From NCBI RefSeq assembly GCF_004122095.1, contig NZ_SAWZ01000002.1, forward strand, positions 124,001-188,000: a stretch of DNA of 64,000 bases, in the 5' to 3' direction. The notes under the pieces were generated by a model. That model worked only from the letters and a program-made list of their open reading frames with translations, made no database searches and was not told where the DNA came from. The position numbers and the translations under genes are program-made. The stretch's first letter is position 1, and each line of letters starts with the position of its first letter. Shown piece by piece: positions 9,167-17,822 of this stretch. This DNA is from Pseudoxanthomonas composti (lineage in GTDB: Bacteria; Pseudomonadota; Gammaproteobacteria; Xanthomonadales; Xanthomonadaceae).

Positions 9167-10258
9167 ATGCGCACGCCCACGACCTGGCCGCGTATGCGCC
9201 GCTGCTGCCTTGCGCTCTGGCTGCTGTGCTGCGCCGTGGTCGCCCACGCAGCACCCGGCGCGACCCAGCGTTTCCCCGCGCCGGCAGGGACGACATCGGC
9301 GCCACTGCGCATTCAGGGCTCCACCGACCTGGAGGTGTTCGCCTCGGTGATCGCCGACTACCAGAGGCTGCACCCCCATGTGGAGGTGATCTACCACGAT
9401 GTCGCCGCCCAGGAGATGCAGACGCGCTACCTGCAGAATCCGCGCCGGGCCGATGGCCCCGACCTGATGATCAGCAGCGGCATGGATCTGCAAGCCAAAC
9501 TGGTCAACGACGGCTATGCGCTGGCCCATCGTTCCGAACGCACCGAGCAGCTGCCGGACTGGGCGCAGTGGCGGCACGAGGCCTTCGCCATCAGCTACGA
9601 GCCGCTGGCCATCGTTTACAACACCCGGCTGCTGCCCGCCGCACGCGTGCCGCGCACCCGGCGCCAGCTGCTGGATCTGCTCCGCGCGCCCGATGGCCTG
9701 CTACGCGGTCGCATCGGCACCTATGACGCCCTGCGCAGCAGTGTGGGCTATCTGGCCGCCACCCAGGACGCCCAGCGCGGCAGCATCTCCGGTGCGCTGC
9801 TGGCGGCGCTGGGGGACAACCAGGTGGTGCTGGAGGAACACACCGCCACGCTGCTGGACGATGTGGCCAACGGCCGCCTGCTGATGGTCTACAACGGGTT
9901 GGGGTCCTATGCCAAGGCGCGTGCCGAGGCAGGTCAACCGCTGGGGTTGGTCTATCCGGAGGATTACACCCTGGTGGCGCTGCGCACGGCGCTGATTCCG
10001 CGCACGGCCGCGCAGCCGGCGCTGGCGCACGCGTTCCTCGAATACCTGCTGTCGCCACGTGGGCAGCACGTGCTGGAGCGCGAGGCCCACCTGATTCCGG
10101 TGATGCCCGGCGCCGGCAGCGGCGGCGCGGTCCTGCGCGACCCCAGCTTCAGGCCGATTCCGCTGGGGCCTGGCCTGCTGGTTTACCTTGATGCGCTCAA
10201 GCGGCGCCAATTTCTGGAAGGCTGGCGCGGGAGCGTGTCCCAGTCGGCGGCGCCGTGA
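9167..10258 (+). CDS. Periplasmic substrate-binding protein of the TctDE locus
   Basis: 363 residues; the ATG is 2 nt after the kinase stop, so one operon. Residues 1-30 are a signal peptide (CCLALWLLCCAVVAHA-A). The body resembles the ABC extracellular binding proteins of the Fe3+/spermidine type (PLRIQGSTDLEVFASVIADY, DLMISSGMDL, EPLAIVYNTRLLPA). There is no permease or ATPase nearby, so it may present ligand to the kinase rather than feed a transporter; that is inference from context. Its last 62 nt overlap the 3' end of the convergent LysR-type gene. Confidence 0.8.
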   Translation: MRTPTTWPRMRRCCLALWLLCCAVVAHAAPGATQRFPAPAGTTSAPLRIQGSTDLEVFASVIADYQRLHPHVEVIYHDVAAQEMQTRYLQNPRRADGPDLMISSGMDLQAKLVNDGYALAHRSERTEQLPDWAQWRHEAFAISYEPLAIVYNTRLLPAARVPRTRRQLLDLLRAPDGLLRGRIGTYDALRSSVGYLAATQDAQRGSISGALLAALGDNQVVLEEHTATLLDDVANGRLLMVYNGLGSYAKARAEAGQPLGLVYPEDYTLVALRTALIPRTAAQPALAHAFLEYLLSPRGQHVLEREAHLIPVMPGAGSGGAVLRDPSFRPIPLGPGLLVYLDALKRRQFLEGWRGSVSQSAAP

Positions 10259-11258
10259 CGCCAGGAAGGGCTGCAGACGGCTGCGGCGTACTCCACTGCC
10301 GCCAGTGCGGCGTGGCAGGGCCGGCGAGGATGGGCCGCTCACCGGACAGGTGCCGCCGCAGCTCGTTGGCCGAAACCTCGCGCAGCAGCTGCAGGATGAA
10401 GAACTGCGCATGTTCGCGCAGCAAATGGTCGCGCCGCATCAGCAGCCAGGTGATGCAAGGCGGAAGAAGGTGGGTGATCGGGACGGCGTGTAGATCGCTG
10501 TCCGCCGGGTCCAGCGCCATCTCGGCGACGATGCCCACGCCCATGCCGGCGCGCACGTAGGTCTTGATCAGGTCGCCGTCGCGCGCGGTCATCGCCAGTT
10601 CCGGCAACAGGCCGGCATCGCCGAAGGTGCGGCGCAGCGAGGAGCCAGCCTCGCGGCTGGACTCGTAGCTGACCAGCCGGTGCGCCGCCAGGTCCTCCAG
10701 GCGCAACGGGTCTTGCCGTGTCGCCAGAGGGTGGTCGCGCGGCACCAGCGCCACGCGGTCCCAGCGATACAGGGGCAGGGCGATCTCGGCATCGGGCGTG
10801 TCGCCGGCGGTGCTGACGATGGCCATCTCCGCTTCGTTGCGGCGCAGGCGATCCAGCGATTCGCGGTCGCCACCCGGGGCCAGGTGCACCGTGACCTGCG
10901 GATAGCGCGCACTGGTGCGGCGCAGGGCATCGGGCAGGGCGTAGCGGGCCTGCGTATGCGTGGTGGCGATGTGCAGCTCGCCGCGCGCGTCGCTGCGCGT
11001 GTCGGCGGCCAGGGAGCGGATGTTGGCCAGGGCCAGCAGCGCACTGCGTGCGTGCTCCAGCACCTTCAGCCCGGCAGGCGTCACCGCCGTCAGCGTGCGC
11101 CCACGGCGGGTGAACAGCAAAAAGCCCAGCTCGTCCTCCATCAGCTTCAGCTGCTTGGACAGCGTGGATTGGGTGGCGTGGACGCGCGGCGCGGCCAGGG
11201 TGATGTTGAGGCCGGCATCGACGATGGCCACGAAGTAACGGAGCTGCAGGAAAGTCAT
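10197..11258 (-). CDS. LysR-type transcriptional regulator, CysB/Cbl-like
   Basis: 353 residues from ATG 11258 (MTFLQLRYFVAIVD). The N-terminal winged HTH (about 1-60, ATQSTLSKQLKLMEDELG) is followed by a periplasmic-binding-protein-like effector domain. GELHIATTHTQARYALP is a hallmark of the CysB/Cbl branch, which responds to reduced sulfur or its precursors. The protein is about 30 residues longer than typical CysB, with a Pro/Thr-rich tail overlapping the convergent binding-protein gene. It lies 40 nt downstream of the thiol dioxygenase gene on the same strand, so control of organic sulfur use is likely. It could be a CysB paralogue rather than CysB itself. Confidence 0.85.
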   Translation of the reverse strand: MTFLQLRYFVAIVDAGLNITLAAPRVHATQSTLSKQLKLMEDELGFLLFTRRGRTLTAVTPAGLKVLEHARSALLALANIRSLAADTRSDARGELHIATTHTQARYALPDALRRTSARYPQVTVHLAPGGDRESLDRLRRNEAEMAIVSTAGDTPDAEIALPLYRWDRVALVPRDHPLATRQDPLRLEDLAAHRLVSYESSREAGSSLRRTFGDAGLLPELAMTARDGDLIKTYVRAGMGVGIVAEMALDPADSDLHAVPITHLLPPCITWLLMRRDHLLREHAQFFILQLLREVSANELRRHLSGERPILAGPATPHWRQWSTPQPSAALPGVTAPPTGTRSRASLPEIGAA

Positions 11259-11298
11259 GCGATGGCGAAAGAGCCGTGTGCGCGGCAGGCGTGCATCC

Positions 11299-11886
11299 TC
11301 ACGCCACCACGGGATTGTGCTGGACCACGCGATACCGTGCGTGGGAGGCGGATTGGAAGGTGCGCACCTGGTCCACGGCCTCGCCGTAGACATGCAGCGA
11401 GAGCGCGACATCGCGCTTGCTGGCATTGCGACAGGCATGCAGGTCGCCAGGCGGCAGCAGTCCCAGCGACTGGCCGGCCTCCAGCCGGCGCCGGCGCGCG
11501 ACGCTCAGCTCGGCGCAGCTGCCGTCCTCGTCCTGAAGTTCGTACTCGGTGATGTCCAGGGCGCCATGCAGCACCGACTCCACCCCCCAGCTGCCGCCGT
11601 GGTCGTGGATGTCGGTCCCTTGCCCCGGTCCCCACGTCATGAGCAGCACTTGATAGCCAGCGCTTCCGCCATCGACCAGCAGGTGCCGGCGATAGCGACC
11701 GGGATCCGGCACGAAGAAGCCATCCGGGATCTCATGCCGTGTACCGAGCAGCCCGGACATGCCCTCGGTCAGCAGCTGCACGCGGCGCGACAGGTCGCGC
11801 GTGGCCAGCGAGATGGTGGTGAGGGCAACCACGTCGTCCAGCAGCGGGAAGCTGGCGAGCGCGCGGGAAACGTCGGGACGGTGCAT
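11299..11886 (-). CDS. Cysteine dioxygenase-type thiol dioxygenase (cupin)
   Basis: 195 residues; AAGGAG lies 6 nt before ATG 11886. The fold is a single cupin. Motif 1 is GQGTDIHDHGGSWG with iron ligands H94 and H96; motif 2 is LLPPGDLHACRN with H150. A Ser-His-Tyr series (S163, H165, Y167) matches the outer-sphere triad of the family. The enzyme oxidises a small thiol to its sulfinate with O2. The substrate could be cysteine or 3-mercaptopropionate, since the bacterial Arg-type forms are hard to separate by eye. The CysB-like gene directly downstream fits a sulfur-catabolic operon. Confidence 0.88.
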   Translation of the reverse strand: MHRPDVSRALASFPLLDDVVALTTISLATRDLSRRVQLLTEGMSGLLGTRHEIPDGFFVPDPGRYRRHLLVDGGSAGYQVLLMTWGPGQGTDIHDHGGSWGVESVLHGALDITEYELQDEDGSCAELSVARRRRLEAGQSLGLLPPGDLHACRNASKRDVALSLHVYGEAVDQVRTFQSASHARYRVVQHNPVVA

Positions 11887-12110
11887 GGCGAACTCCTTCC
11901 ACGCCGGTGCCTTGACACGATGAGGGCATGATGTGGAAGCGCGGTTATGCCGTCAGTGGCCGCCCGGTGACGGTCCGGTTATGCGCGCGTCGGGTCGGTT
12001 TGCAGGGGGCGGGCAGGCACGACGCGGCGCTGAACCGTGGCGTGCGTGCCTGGTCGTACTGGAGGGCGGGAACGGTTGCATTGGCCGCGGCCGCCCCGCA
12101 CTCTACCGAC

Positions 12111-12545
12111 GTGAAAAATCCAGAAGTCCAGGCCCTGGCCTACAGAAGCACCGCGCTCGCCTCGTTTAATACGCCGCAGCTGGATGTGCTGGTCGCCGAG
12201 TCAAGCGCGCGTAACCTGCTCGAGTCGGTCACCGGCATTCTCCTGTTCGACGGTCGGGACTTCTTCCAATACATCGAAGGACCACGATCGGGGATCGAGC
12301 GGACCTACGAGCGCATCAAGACCTCAAGCCGCCACGACATCACCCAGGTCGTCTACCAGGGTGTCGCGCCCGAGCGTTATTTCCCCAGGTGGCACATGGT
12401 GGCCAGCAGGATCGATCCGACCTCGATGGGCCGATTGAGCACACCGCAGTGGCGCAGGGCGATGGCGTCATTGCCATTGGCCGAGGGGCGCTCGGAAGGC
12501 CTGGAGGAGCTTCTTGCGTTCTGGCGGCGGTCCCAAACTCACTAG
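12111..12545 (+). CDS. BLUF-domain blue-light sensor
   Basis: About 144 residues from GTG 12111; the start is uncertain, since the frame stays open upstream to ATG 11928 without family similarity, and no strong ribosome site is seen. Flavin-pocket residues of BLUF proteins are all present: Y11 (LAYRSTA), N35 (ARNLLESVTGILLF), Q53 (DFFQYIEG), and W94/M96 (RYFPRWHM). It is a short stand-alone sensor with no fused GGDEF/EAL output, so its signal must pass to a partner protein. It is divergent from the thiol dioxygenase gene. Confidence 0.9.
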   Translation: MKNPEVQALAYRSTALASFNTPQLDVLVAESSARNLLESVTGILLFDGRDFFQYIEGPRSGIERTYERIKTSSRHDITQVVYQGVAPERYFPRWHMVASRIDPTSMGRLSTPQWRRAMASLPLAEGRSEGLEELLAFWRRSQTH

Positions 12546-12881
12546 AGAGCGCGGTAGGCAAGCTCCGCCGTTGTGGCTCGTGATGAGCTGCTGCTTTGCC
12601 GACTGAGGCCAGCGCGATCGGAATCGTGTCGCGGACCTCTAGCGGGCGCATCCTCGACGCGGATCGATCGGGCCCCATTCGCTCAATCCAGTCTGTGTTA
12701 TCCGCAGGCGATACCTGGGTGCGATCCAGACGACATGCCGATCTTCATTCGGCAATGCGCCCGCTTTCGACGAAACGCAAGTAACCGATCAGCCCGTAGG
12801 ATTGCCCTGGCGTCAGAACCGGAGGAGACGTGCGCGTCGTACACCCGGAAAGGGGCGATACCCAAGTGCAGGCTGCGCGCC
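12546..12881. other. Non-coding stretch downstream of the BLUF gene
   Basis: About 335 nt with no ORF resembling a protein and no clear promoter or repeat. It ends at the tRNA-Ala terminator. The apparent 145-codon frame across it runs through the tRNA and is not credible. Confidence 0.6.
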
Positions 12882-12915
12882 CTTAAAACAAAAAGCCCCG
12901 CCGAAGCGGGGCTTT
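12882..12915 (-). terminator. Terminator of tRNA-Ala
   Basis: Read on the minus strand: 10-bp perfect stem AAAGCCCCGC/GCGGGGCTTT with a TTCG tetraloop, followed by TTGTTTT. It begins 8 nt after the tRNA CCA end. Confidence 0.85.
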
Positions 12916-12922
12916 CAAATCT

Positions 12923-12998
<76 letters not shown>

Positions 12999-13040
12999 AA
13001 GGGGAGTTGAAGTCTACCGGCATGTTCGCGGCGATGCCAG

Positions 13041-14117
13041 TCAGGCGAGCAGGGGCCCCAGGACCGGCTCAAGCTGCTGGCGGCGCCAGCCGGCCAGGGC
13101 CTCGGGCCACTGGCCCGTTTCAAGCAGCTGCTCCAGCCAGCGACGCGAGGCCAGGACGCCGTCGGGCAGGGCCAGGGCCGCCGACTGCGCTGTCACCGCG
13201 TCCTGCAGCTTCTTCAGCCGTTTCTTGTCGGCATCGGTGGCCGCATGCGCCAGCGGCAGGTCGGCTTCATCCTCCGACGGGGTGGTGAGCGCCTGCCAGA
13301 TCGCCTCGGCCAGCTTGCGCGGGGCCTTGGGCTGCTTTTCCAGCCAGGCCTGCAGGGCGGGCAGGTCCGCCGGCGGCTGCTTAGCCAGGGTGGCGGCCAG
13401 TTCGTTGTCCAGGATCCAGCTGCGCGGCTTGTCGCTGCGGCGGGCCTGCAGGTCGCGCCAGCGCAGCAGGCGCAGAAGGCGCAGCTGCGCGGCCGCATCG
13501 AGGAACTGGGCGCTGCGCATGGACAGGTGCGGCCAGCGCTCTGGCAGGTCCTGGTCGATGGCGGTGGCCAGGCGCTGGCAATCGGCGTCCAGCCAGCGGC
13601 GGCGGCCTAGCGCCTGCAGGCGCGCGTCCAGATCGTGATACAGGGTGCCCAGATGCGCGACATCCTCGGCGGCGTAGTGCAGCTGGCTGTCGCTAAGCGG
13701 CCGCCGCATCCAGTCCGAGCGGGTCTCGCCCTTGTCCACGTGAATCCCGGTGATGGCATCGACCAGCTTCTGATAGCCCATGCCCGAGGCCAAGCCGGCC
13801 AGCGCGGCGGCCACCTGGGTGTCGAACATCGGCGTCGGCACCGCATCGCAGGCGGCCTTGAAGGCCACCAGGTCCTCGCTGGCGCTGTGCATCACCTTGA
13901 GCACCTGCGGATCGACCAGCAGTTCCCGTAGTGCCTCGGTCATGCCCGGCACCAGCGGATCGATCAGCAGGATCTCATCGCCGATGGCCAGCTGGACCAG
14001 CGCCAGTTGCGGCCAGTACGTGCGCTCGCGGATGAATTCGGTATCCAGGCCGACCCAGGCGGGGGGCTGCTGCAGGTGGTGGCGCAGGGCGCCGGGGCTG
14101 TCGATCCAAAGAGGCAC
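13041..14117 (-). CDS. rnd: Ribonuclease D
   Basis: 358 residues, close to the usual RNase D length. DEDD exonuclease motif I is D25-T-E27 (WVGLDTEFIRERTYWP). Motif II includes MHSASEDLVAFK, and motif III is YAAEDVAHL. HRDC-type helices occupy the C-terminal half. It trims 3' ends of tRNA precursors and other structured RNAs in the cytoplasm. It sits 42 nt upstream of the tRNA-Ala on the same strand and is divergent from the lipoprotein gene at 14191. Confidence 0.92.
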   Translation of the reverse strand: MPLWIDSPGALRHHLQQPPAWVGLDTEFIRERTYWPQLALVQLAIGDEILLIDPLVPGMTEALRELLVDPQVLKVMHSASEDLVAFKAACDAVPTPMFDTQVAAALAGLASGMGYQKLVDAITGIHVDKGETRSDWMRRPLSDSQLHYAAEDVAHLGTLYHDLDARLQALGRRRWLDADCQRLATAIDQDLPERWPHLSMRSAQFLDAAAQLRLLRLLRWRDLQARRSDKPRSWILDNELAATLAKQPPADLPALQAWLEKQPKAPRKLAEAIWQALTTPSEDEADLPLAHAATDADKKRLKKLQDAVTAQSAALALPDGVLASRRWLEQLLETGQWPEALAGWRRQQLEPVLGPLLA

Positions 14118-14190
14118 GCAATCTCCGCAAGATGTTCCAAGGTTGCCCGGTCGGGCGACAATAGCCTACCGTCCCGGTCCTGATGTCTGC

Positions 14191-16065
14191 ATGCTGGAGC
14201 TTCCCTTGCGCGCCCCGGTCCTGATGCTTGCAGCGCTGCTGCTGGTCTCGGGTTGCGAGCCCGCGCAGCAGCGCGTTGCCGCGCGGCAGGACCCGGCCGC
14301 GGGCGCACAGCGTGAGAATGCGGCGCAGGTCACCGTCAGCGCCGATGCCGAATCGGACCTGTCGCTCAACTGGCGTCCGCCGTTGACCCAGCTGGCCAAG
14401 GCGGACCTGCCGCAGGCCCGGCGCGATGCCGAGCAGGCCATGAAGCAGGGGCGTCTGTTCGAAGAAGCCGATTCGGCCATTCCGCTGTACCTGTCCATGC
14501 TGGCGATCGCGCCGGACGATGCGCGCGCAGGGCGCAGCCTTGAGCGTGCGGTGCGCGCGGTGCTGGCGCAGGGCCGCCAGGCGGTGGCCGAGGCTGGCGA
14601 CCAGGCCGCGGCCTTGCGGCGCGCCGTGGCCATCGCCGCAGTGATCCGCACCATGGCCCCGCGCGTGCAGGACCTGGCGCAGCCGGCAAGCGACTACCTG
14701 GCCTCGGTGGATCTGGCCGAGCAGCTGTGGCAGCTCAATGCGGTGGGCGAGGACCAGCTGCGGCAGGGCCAGCTGGGCGAGGGCGGCACCGGGGCGCTGT
14801 CCAGCTTTCGCCAGGCGCTGCAGCTGCAGCCGGATCAGCCGCGCGCGATGCAGGGCCTGGCCGCGGTGGAAAGCGCGCTCATCCGCCGTGCCGAGCAGGC
14901 CGCGCGCGAGACCGATTACCCCTCGGCCGACCGCTGGTTGCGGCTGGCCGCCGGCGTGCGCGAACCGGTCGGGACGCTGGACGATGCCCGGGACCGTGTG
15001 GCGCGCATCCGCGACGCCCAGGTCGCGGCCCTGCGCGATGCGGGCATCCGCGACCTGCAGACCCCGCAAGGCCTGCGCGAGGCACGCGACAAGCTCGCCG
15101 AGGTACTGCGCATCGCCGCCCCTGGCGATGCGGTGGCGGCCGATTTCCGCCGGCGCGTGGACCTGGTCACCCATTACGGCCTGTTCCGTCCCGGGCAGGT
15201 CTTCACCGACGCACTGGAAAGCGGCGGACGCGGCCCGGCGATGGTGGTGGTGCCGCACGGCGCCTACCGCATGGGCGCGGGCGAGGACGAGCTGGGCGCG
15301 ACCGAGGCGGAAAAGCCTGCGCACTACGTGCGCTTCGAGCGGGGCTTTGCGGTCTCGCGCACCCAGGTCACCGTCGGCCAGTTCCGCCGCTTCATCCAGG
15401 CCACCGGCTACCTGGCGCGGGCGACGCGGCGCGGGCACTCCATCGTCTACGACGAGCGCAGCGGCAACTTCGTGCGCAGGAACGGCGCGGACTGGCAGAG
15501 TACCTACAGCGGCGCCCCCGCGGGCGATGACATGCCGGTGATCCACGTCAGCGTGCGCGACGCCGACGAGTACGCCAAATGGCTGGGCGCGCAGACCGGG
15601 CGTGGCTATCGGCTGCTCAGCGAGGCCGAGTTCGAATACGCGGTACGCGCAGGCCGTCGCGGCCGTTATCCCTGGGGCGACAGCGGCAGGCCGCCCGAGG
15701 CCGCCGGCAACCTGACCGGTGGCAACGATGTCTCGCCCAGCGGGCGCACCTGGAACAACGCCTTCGTCGGCTACGGCGACGGGTACTGGGGGCCGGCGCC
15801 GACCGGGCGTTTCCCCCCCAACCCCTGGGGGCTGCGCGACATGGGTAGCAACGTCAGCGAGTGGGTGGCCGACTGCTGGCACTCCAACTATCGCCGCGCG
15901 CCGGCCGACGGTGCCGCGTGGTACAACCCCGGCTGCAGGGCGCGGGTGGTGCGTGGCGGTTCCTGGGCGACCTCGCCCATCCAGACCCGCGCCGCCTGGC
16001 GCTCCTCCAACGATTCGGACATGACCAGTGCGCGGGTCGGGTTCCGGGTCGCACGCACGCTGTAG
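14191..16065 (+). CDS. Lipoprotein with helical repeats and a sulfatase-modifying-factor (FGE-sulfatase) domain
   Basis: 624 residues. A lipoprotein signal ends LLLVSGC, so Cys22 would be lipidated. Residues about 60-340 are Ala/Leu-rich helices like TPR repeats. Residues 351-624 form the FGE-sulfatase fold (MVVVPHGAYRMGAG, QVTVGQFRRFIQATGY, DMGSNVSEWVADCW, VVRGGSW, VGFRVAR). The two cysteines that do catalysis in true formylglycine-generating enzymes are replaced after RGGSW (by A-T-S-P-I-Q-T), so formylglycine formation is unlikely. A non-catalytic or binding role at the envelope is more plausible. The M48 peptidase gene follows after 21 nt. Confidence 0.82.
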   Translation: MLELPLRAPVLMLAALLLVSGCEPAQQRVAARQDPAAGAQRENAAQVTVSADAESDLSLNWRPPLTQLAKADLPQARRDAEQAMKQGRLFEEADSAIPLYLSMLAIAPDDARAGRSLERAVRAVLAQGRQAVAEAGDQAAALRRAVAIAAVIRTMAPRVQDLAQPASDYLASVDLAEQLWQLNAVGEDQLRQGQLGEGGTGALSSFRQALQLQPDQPRAMQGLAAVESALIRRAEQAARETDYPSADRWLRLAAGVREPVGTLDDARDRVARIRDAQVAALRDAGIRDLQTPQGLREARDKLAEVLRIAAPGDAVAADFRRRVDLVTHYGLFRPGQVFTDALESGGRGPAMVVVPHGAYRMGAGEDELGATEAEKPAHYVRFERGFAVSRTQVTVGQFRRFIQATGYLARATRRGHSIVYDERSGNFVRRNGADWQSTYSGAPAGDDMPVIHVSVRDADEYAKWLGAQTGRGYRLLSEAEFEYAVRAGRRGRYPWGDSGRPPEAAGNLTGGNDVSPSGRTWNNAFVGYGDGYWGPAPTGRFPPNPWGLRDMGSNVSEWVADCWHSNYRRAPADGAAWYNPGCRARVVRGGSWATSPIQTRAAWRSSNDSDMTSARVGFRVARTL

Positions 16066-16086
16066 CCACATGATCGGAGCGTCACG

Positions 16087-17016
16087 ATGAGGCAGTCGCC
16101 ATTCGGTGGTCGGGCCATGGGTCCCTCGCAGCCTCGCGGCCGTGGCGGCGGGTTGTTCGGCAGCGTGCGCTGGCTGGTGCTGATCGGCTTTGCGATCTAC
16201 GCGGCGATCAGCTGGTTCGGCGGCCGCCAGACCGACCCCTACACCGGCCAGGACGCGCATTACGGAGCCACGCCGGCAGAAGAATCCGAGCTCGGCGTGC
16301 AGGCCTACCAGCAGGTCCTGGGCGATGCCAGGGCGCAGGGCGCGCTGGTGCCGGAAGACGCGCCGGTCAGCCAGCAGGTACGCACCATCGCCCAGCGGCT
16401 GGTGGCGCGCGTGCCGCAGGTGGCGGCCGACCTGGCCGCGCTGCACCAGCAGCCGGTGCCGGACCTGAGCCACTACGACTGGGCAGTCAGCGTGATCCAG
16501 TCGGACGAGGCCAATGCCTTCTGCCTGCCCGGGGGCAAGATCGCCGTCTACACCGGCCTGGTGCCGGTGGCGGAGAACGCCGATGCGATGGCGGTGGTGA
16601 TGGGCCATGAGATCGCCCACGCGCTGATGCGCCACGGCGCCCAGCGCATGGCGCAGCAGAAGCTGGTGCAGCTGGGACAGGTGGCGGCGGGAATGTCCGG
16701 CATCGACCAGCAGACGATGGCGGCCATCGGCGCCGGCGTGCAATACGGTTGGGTGCTGCCGTATGGGCGCGGTCACGAGACCCAGGCCGACGAGGTGGGG
16801 TTGATGCTGGCCGCCGCGGCCTGCTACGACCCGAAGGCGGCCATCCCGCTGTGGGAGCGCATGTCCCAGCTGGGCGGCGGGCAGCGCCCGCCGGAGTTCG
16901 CCTCCACCCATCCGGACCCGGACAACCGCATCAGCCACCTGCAGTCGCTGTTGCCGCAGGCCGAGCAGTTCCGGCAGAAGTACTGCGGCAGCGGGGCCGC
17001 CGCCGCGATGCGCTAA
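16087..17016 (+). CDS. M48-family zinc metallopeptidase, membrane-anchored (LoiP/YcaL-like)
   Basis: 309 residues; GGAGCG precedes ATG 16087. A Gly/Arg-rich start leads into one hydrophobic segment (about 30-46). The M48 core follows: FCLPGGKIAVYTGL, MGHEIAHALMRHG (zinc ligands H174 and H178) and the distal HETQADEVGLMLAAAA with the third ligand Glu. It probably degrades misfolded proteins in the periplasm, or at the membrane if the anchor is retained. It is probably co-transcribed with the preceding lipoprotein. Its stop lies 8 nt from that of the convergent reductase gene, with no visible terminator between them. Confidence 0.88.
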   Translation: MRQSPFGGRAMGPSQPRGRGGGLFGSVRWLVLIGFAIYAAISWFGGRQTDPYTGQDAHYGATPAEESELGVQAYQQVLGDARAQGALVPEDAPVSQQVRTIAQRLVARVPQVAADLAALHQQPVPDLSHYDWAVSVIQSDEANAFCLPGGKIAVYTGLVPVAENADAMAVVMGHEIAHALMRHGAQRMAQQKLVQLGQVAAGMSGIDQQTMAAIGAGVQYGWVLPYGRGHETQADEVGLMLAAAACYDPKAAIPLWERMSQLGGGQRPPEFASTHPDPDNRISHLQSLLPQAEQFRQKYCGSGAAAAMR

Positions 17017-17024
17017 AGCCGCGC

Positions 17025-17744
17025 TCAGAAGCTCATGAACAATCCGCCGTTGACCGGCAGGTTGACGCCGGTGATGTAGCTGGAGGCCTCGTCGGCCAGG
17101 AACGCCACGGCGCGCGCGATGTCCTGCGGTTCGCCCAGGCGGCCGACCGGGATGGCGGCGCTGGTGCGCGCCAGGGCTTCGGCCGGCATGGCCGCGGTCA
17201 TGGGCGTGCGCACGTAGCCGGGCGAGACGCTGTTGACGGTGATGCCCTTGGCCGCGGTCTCGCGCGCCAGCGACATGGTCAGGGCATGCAGGCCGGCCTT
17301 GGCCGCGGCGTAGTTGGTCTGGCCGAAGTTGCCGGTCTGGCCACTGACCGAGCTGATGTTGACGATGCGGCCGTAGCCGCGCGCCAGCATGCCCGGCACG
17401 GCGGCGTGGCACAGCGAGAACGCCGCGCGCAGGTTGACCCCGAGCACCGCGTCCCAGTCCTCGATCTGCATCTTGCGCAGCGTGGCGTCGCGGGTGATGC
17501 CGGCATTGTTGACCAGGATGTCCACGCTGCCGAAGCTGCCTTCCAGCTCCTGCACCAGGGCCTGGCAGGCGGTGTCGTCGGTGATGTCCAGCATCCGCGT
17601 GTGCAGCTGCGGGTCGGCGGTGGCGGGCGGGGGCGGGGCGCGGTCCACGCCGATGACGGTATGGCCCTGCGCGCGCAGGGCCTGGCAGATCGCCGTGCCC
17701 AGGCCGCCGGAAGCGCCGGTCACCAGCGCGATGCGTGCTTGCAT
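17025..17744 (-). CDS. Short-chain dehydrogenase, acetoacetyl-CoA/3-oxoacyl reductase type
   Basis: 239 residues. It has the classical SDR pattern: nucleotide-binding TGASGGLG (near residue 10), NNAGIT, catalytic Ser in NISSVSGQ and YxxxK in YAAAKAG, ending in VNGGLFM. The sequence is closest in style to PhaB/FabG enzymes, which reduce 3-oxoacyl thioesters with NADPH. It lies downstream of phaR and a second, similar reductase, separated from phaR by a strong terminator, so it may have its own promoter near 17745-17765. I cannot tell FabG from PhaB by eye. Confidence 0.85.
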   Translation of the reverse strand: MQARIALVTGASGGLGTAICQALRAQGHTVIGVDRAPPPPATADPQLHTRMLDITDDTACQALVQELEGSFGSVDILVNNAGITRDATLRKMQIEDWDAVLGVNLRAAFSLCHAAVPGMLARGYGRIVNISSVSGQTGNFGQTNYAAAKAGLHALTMSLARETAAKGITVNSVSPGYVRTPMTAAMPAEALARTSAAIPVGRLGEPQDIARAVAFLADEASSYITGVNLPVNGGLFMSF

Positions 17745-17764
17745 GTCTTCATCCTGGATCGATG

Positions 17765-17801
17765 GAAAAAACGAAGCCCGTGCGCCTTGCGGCGCACGGG
17801 C
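17765..17801 (-). terminator. Terminator of phaR
   Basis: Minus-strand reading: perfect 11-bp stem GCCCGTGCGCC/GGCGCACGGGC with a GCAA tetraloop, then TTCGTTTTTT. It is 21 nt after the phaR stop. Confidence 0.88.
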
Positions 17802-17822
17802 CCGGGTCTTGCGGTGCGCAGC

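Noticed and set aside
12822-12887. GGAGGAG followed by a short GTG ORF of 18 codons before the tRNA terminator
   Set aside because: The spacing to the GTG is too short, the peptide is unremarkable and nothing downstream on that strand would be regulated by it.
13975-17412. An 1145-codon minus-strand frame across the lipoprotein and M48 genes
   Set aside because: It spans several recognised genes on the other strand, has no ribosome site and reads as Arg/Gly/Ala-rich shadow sequence.
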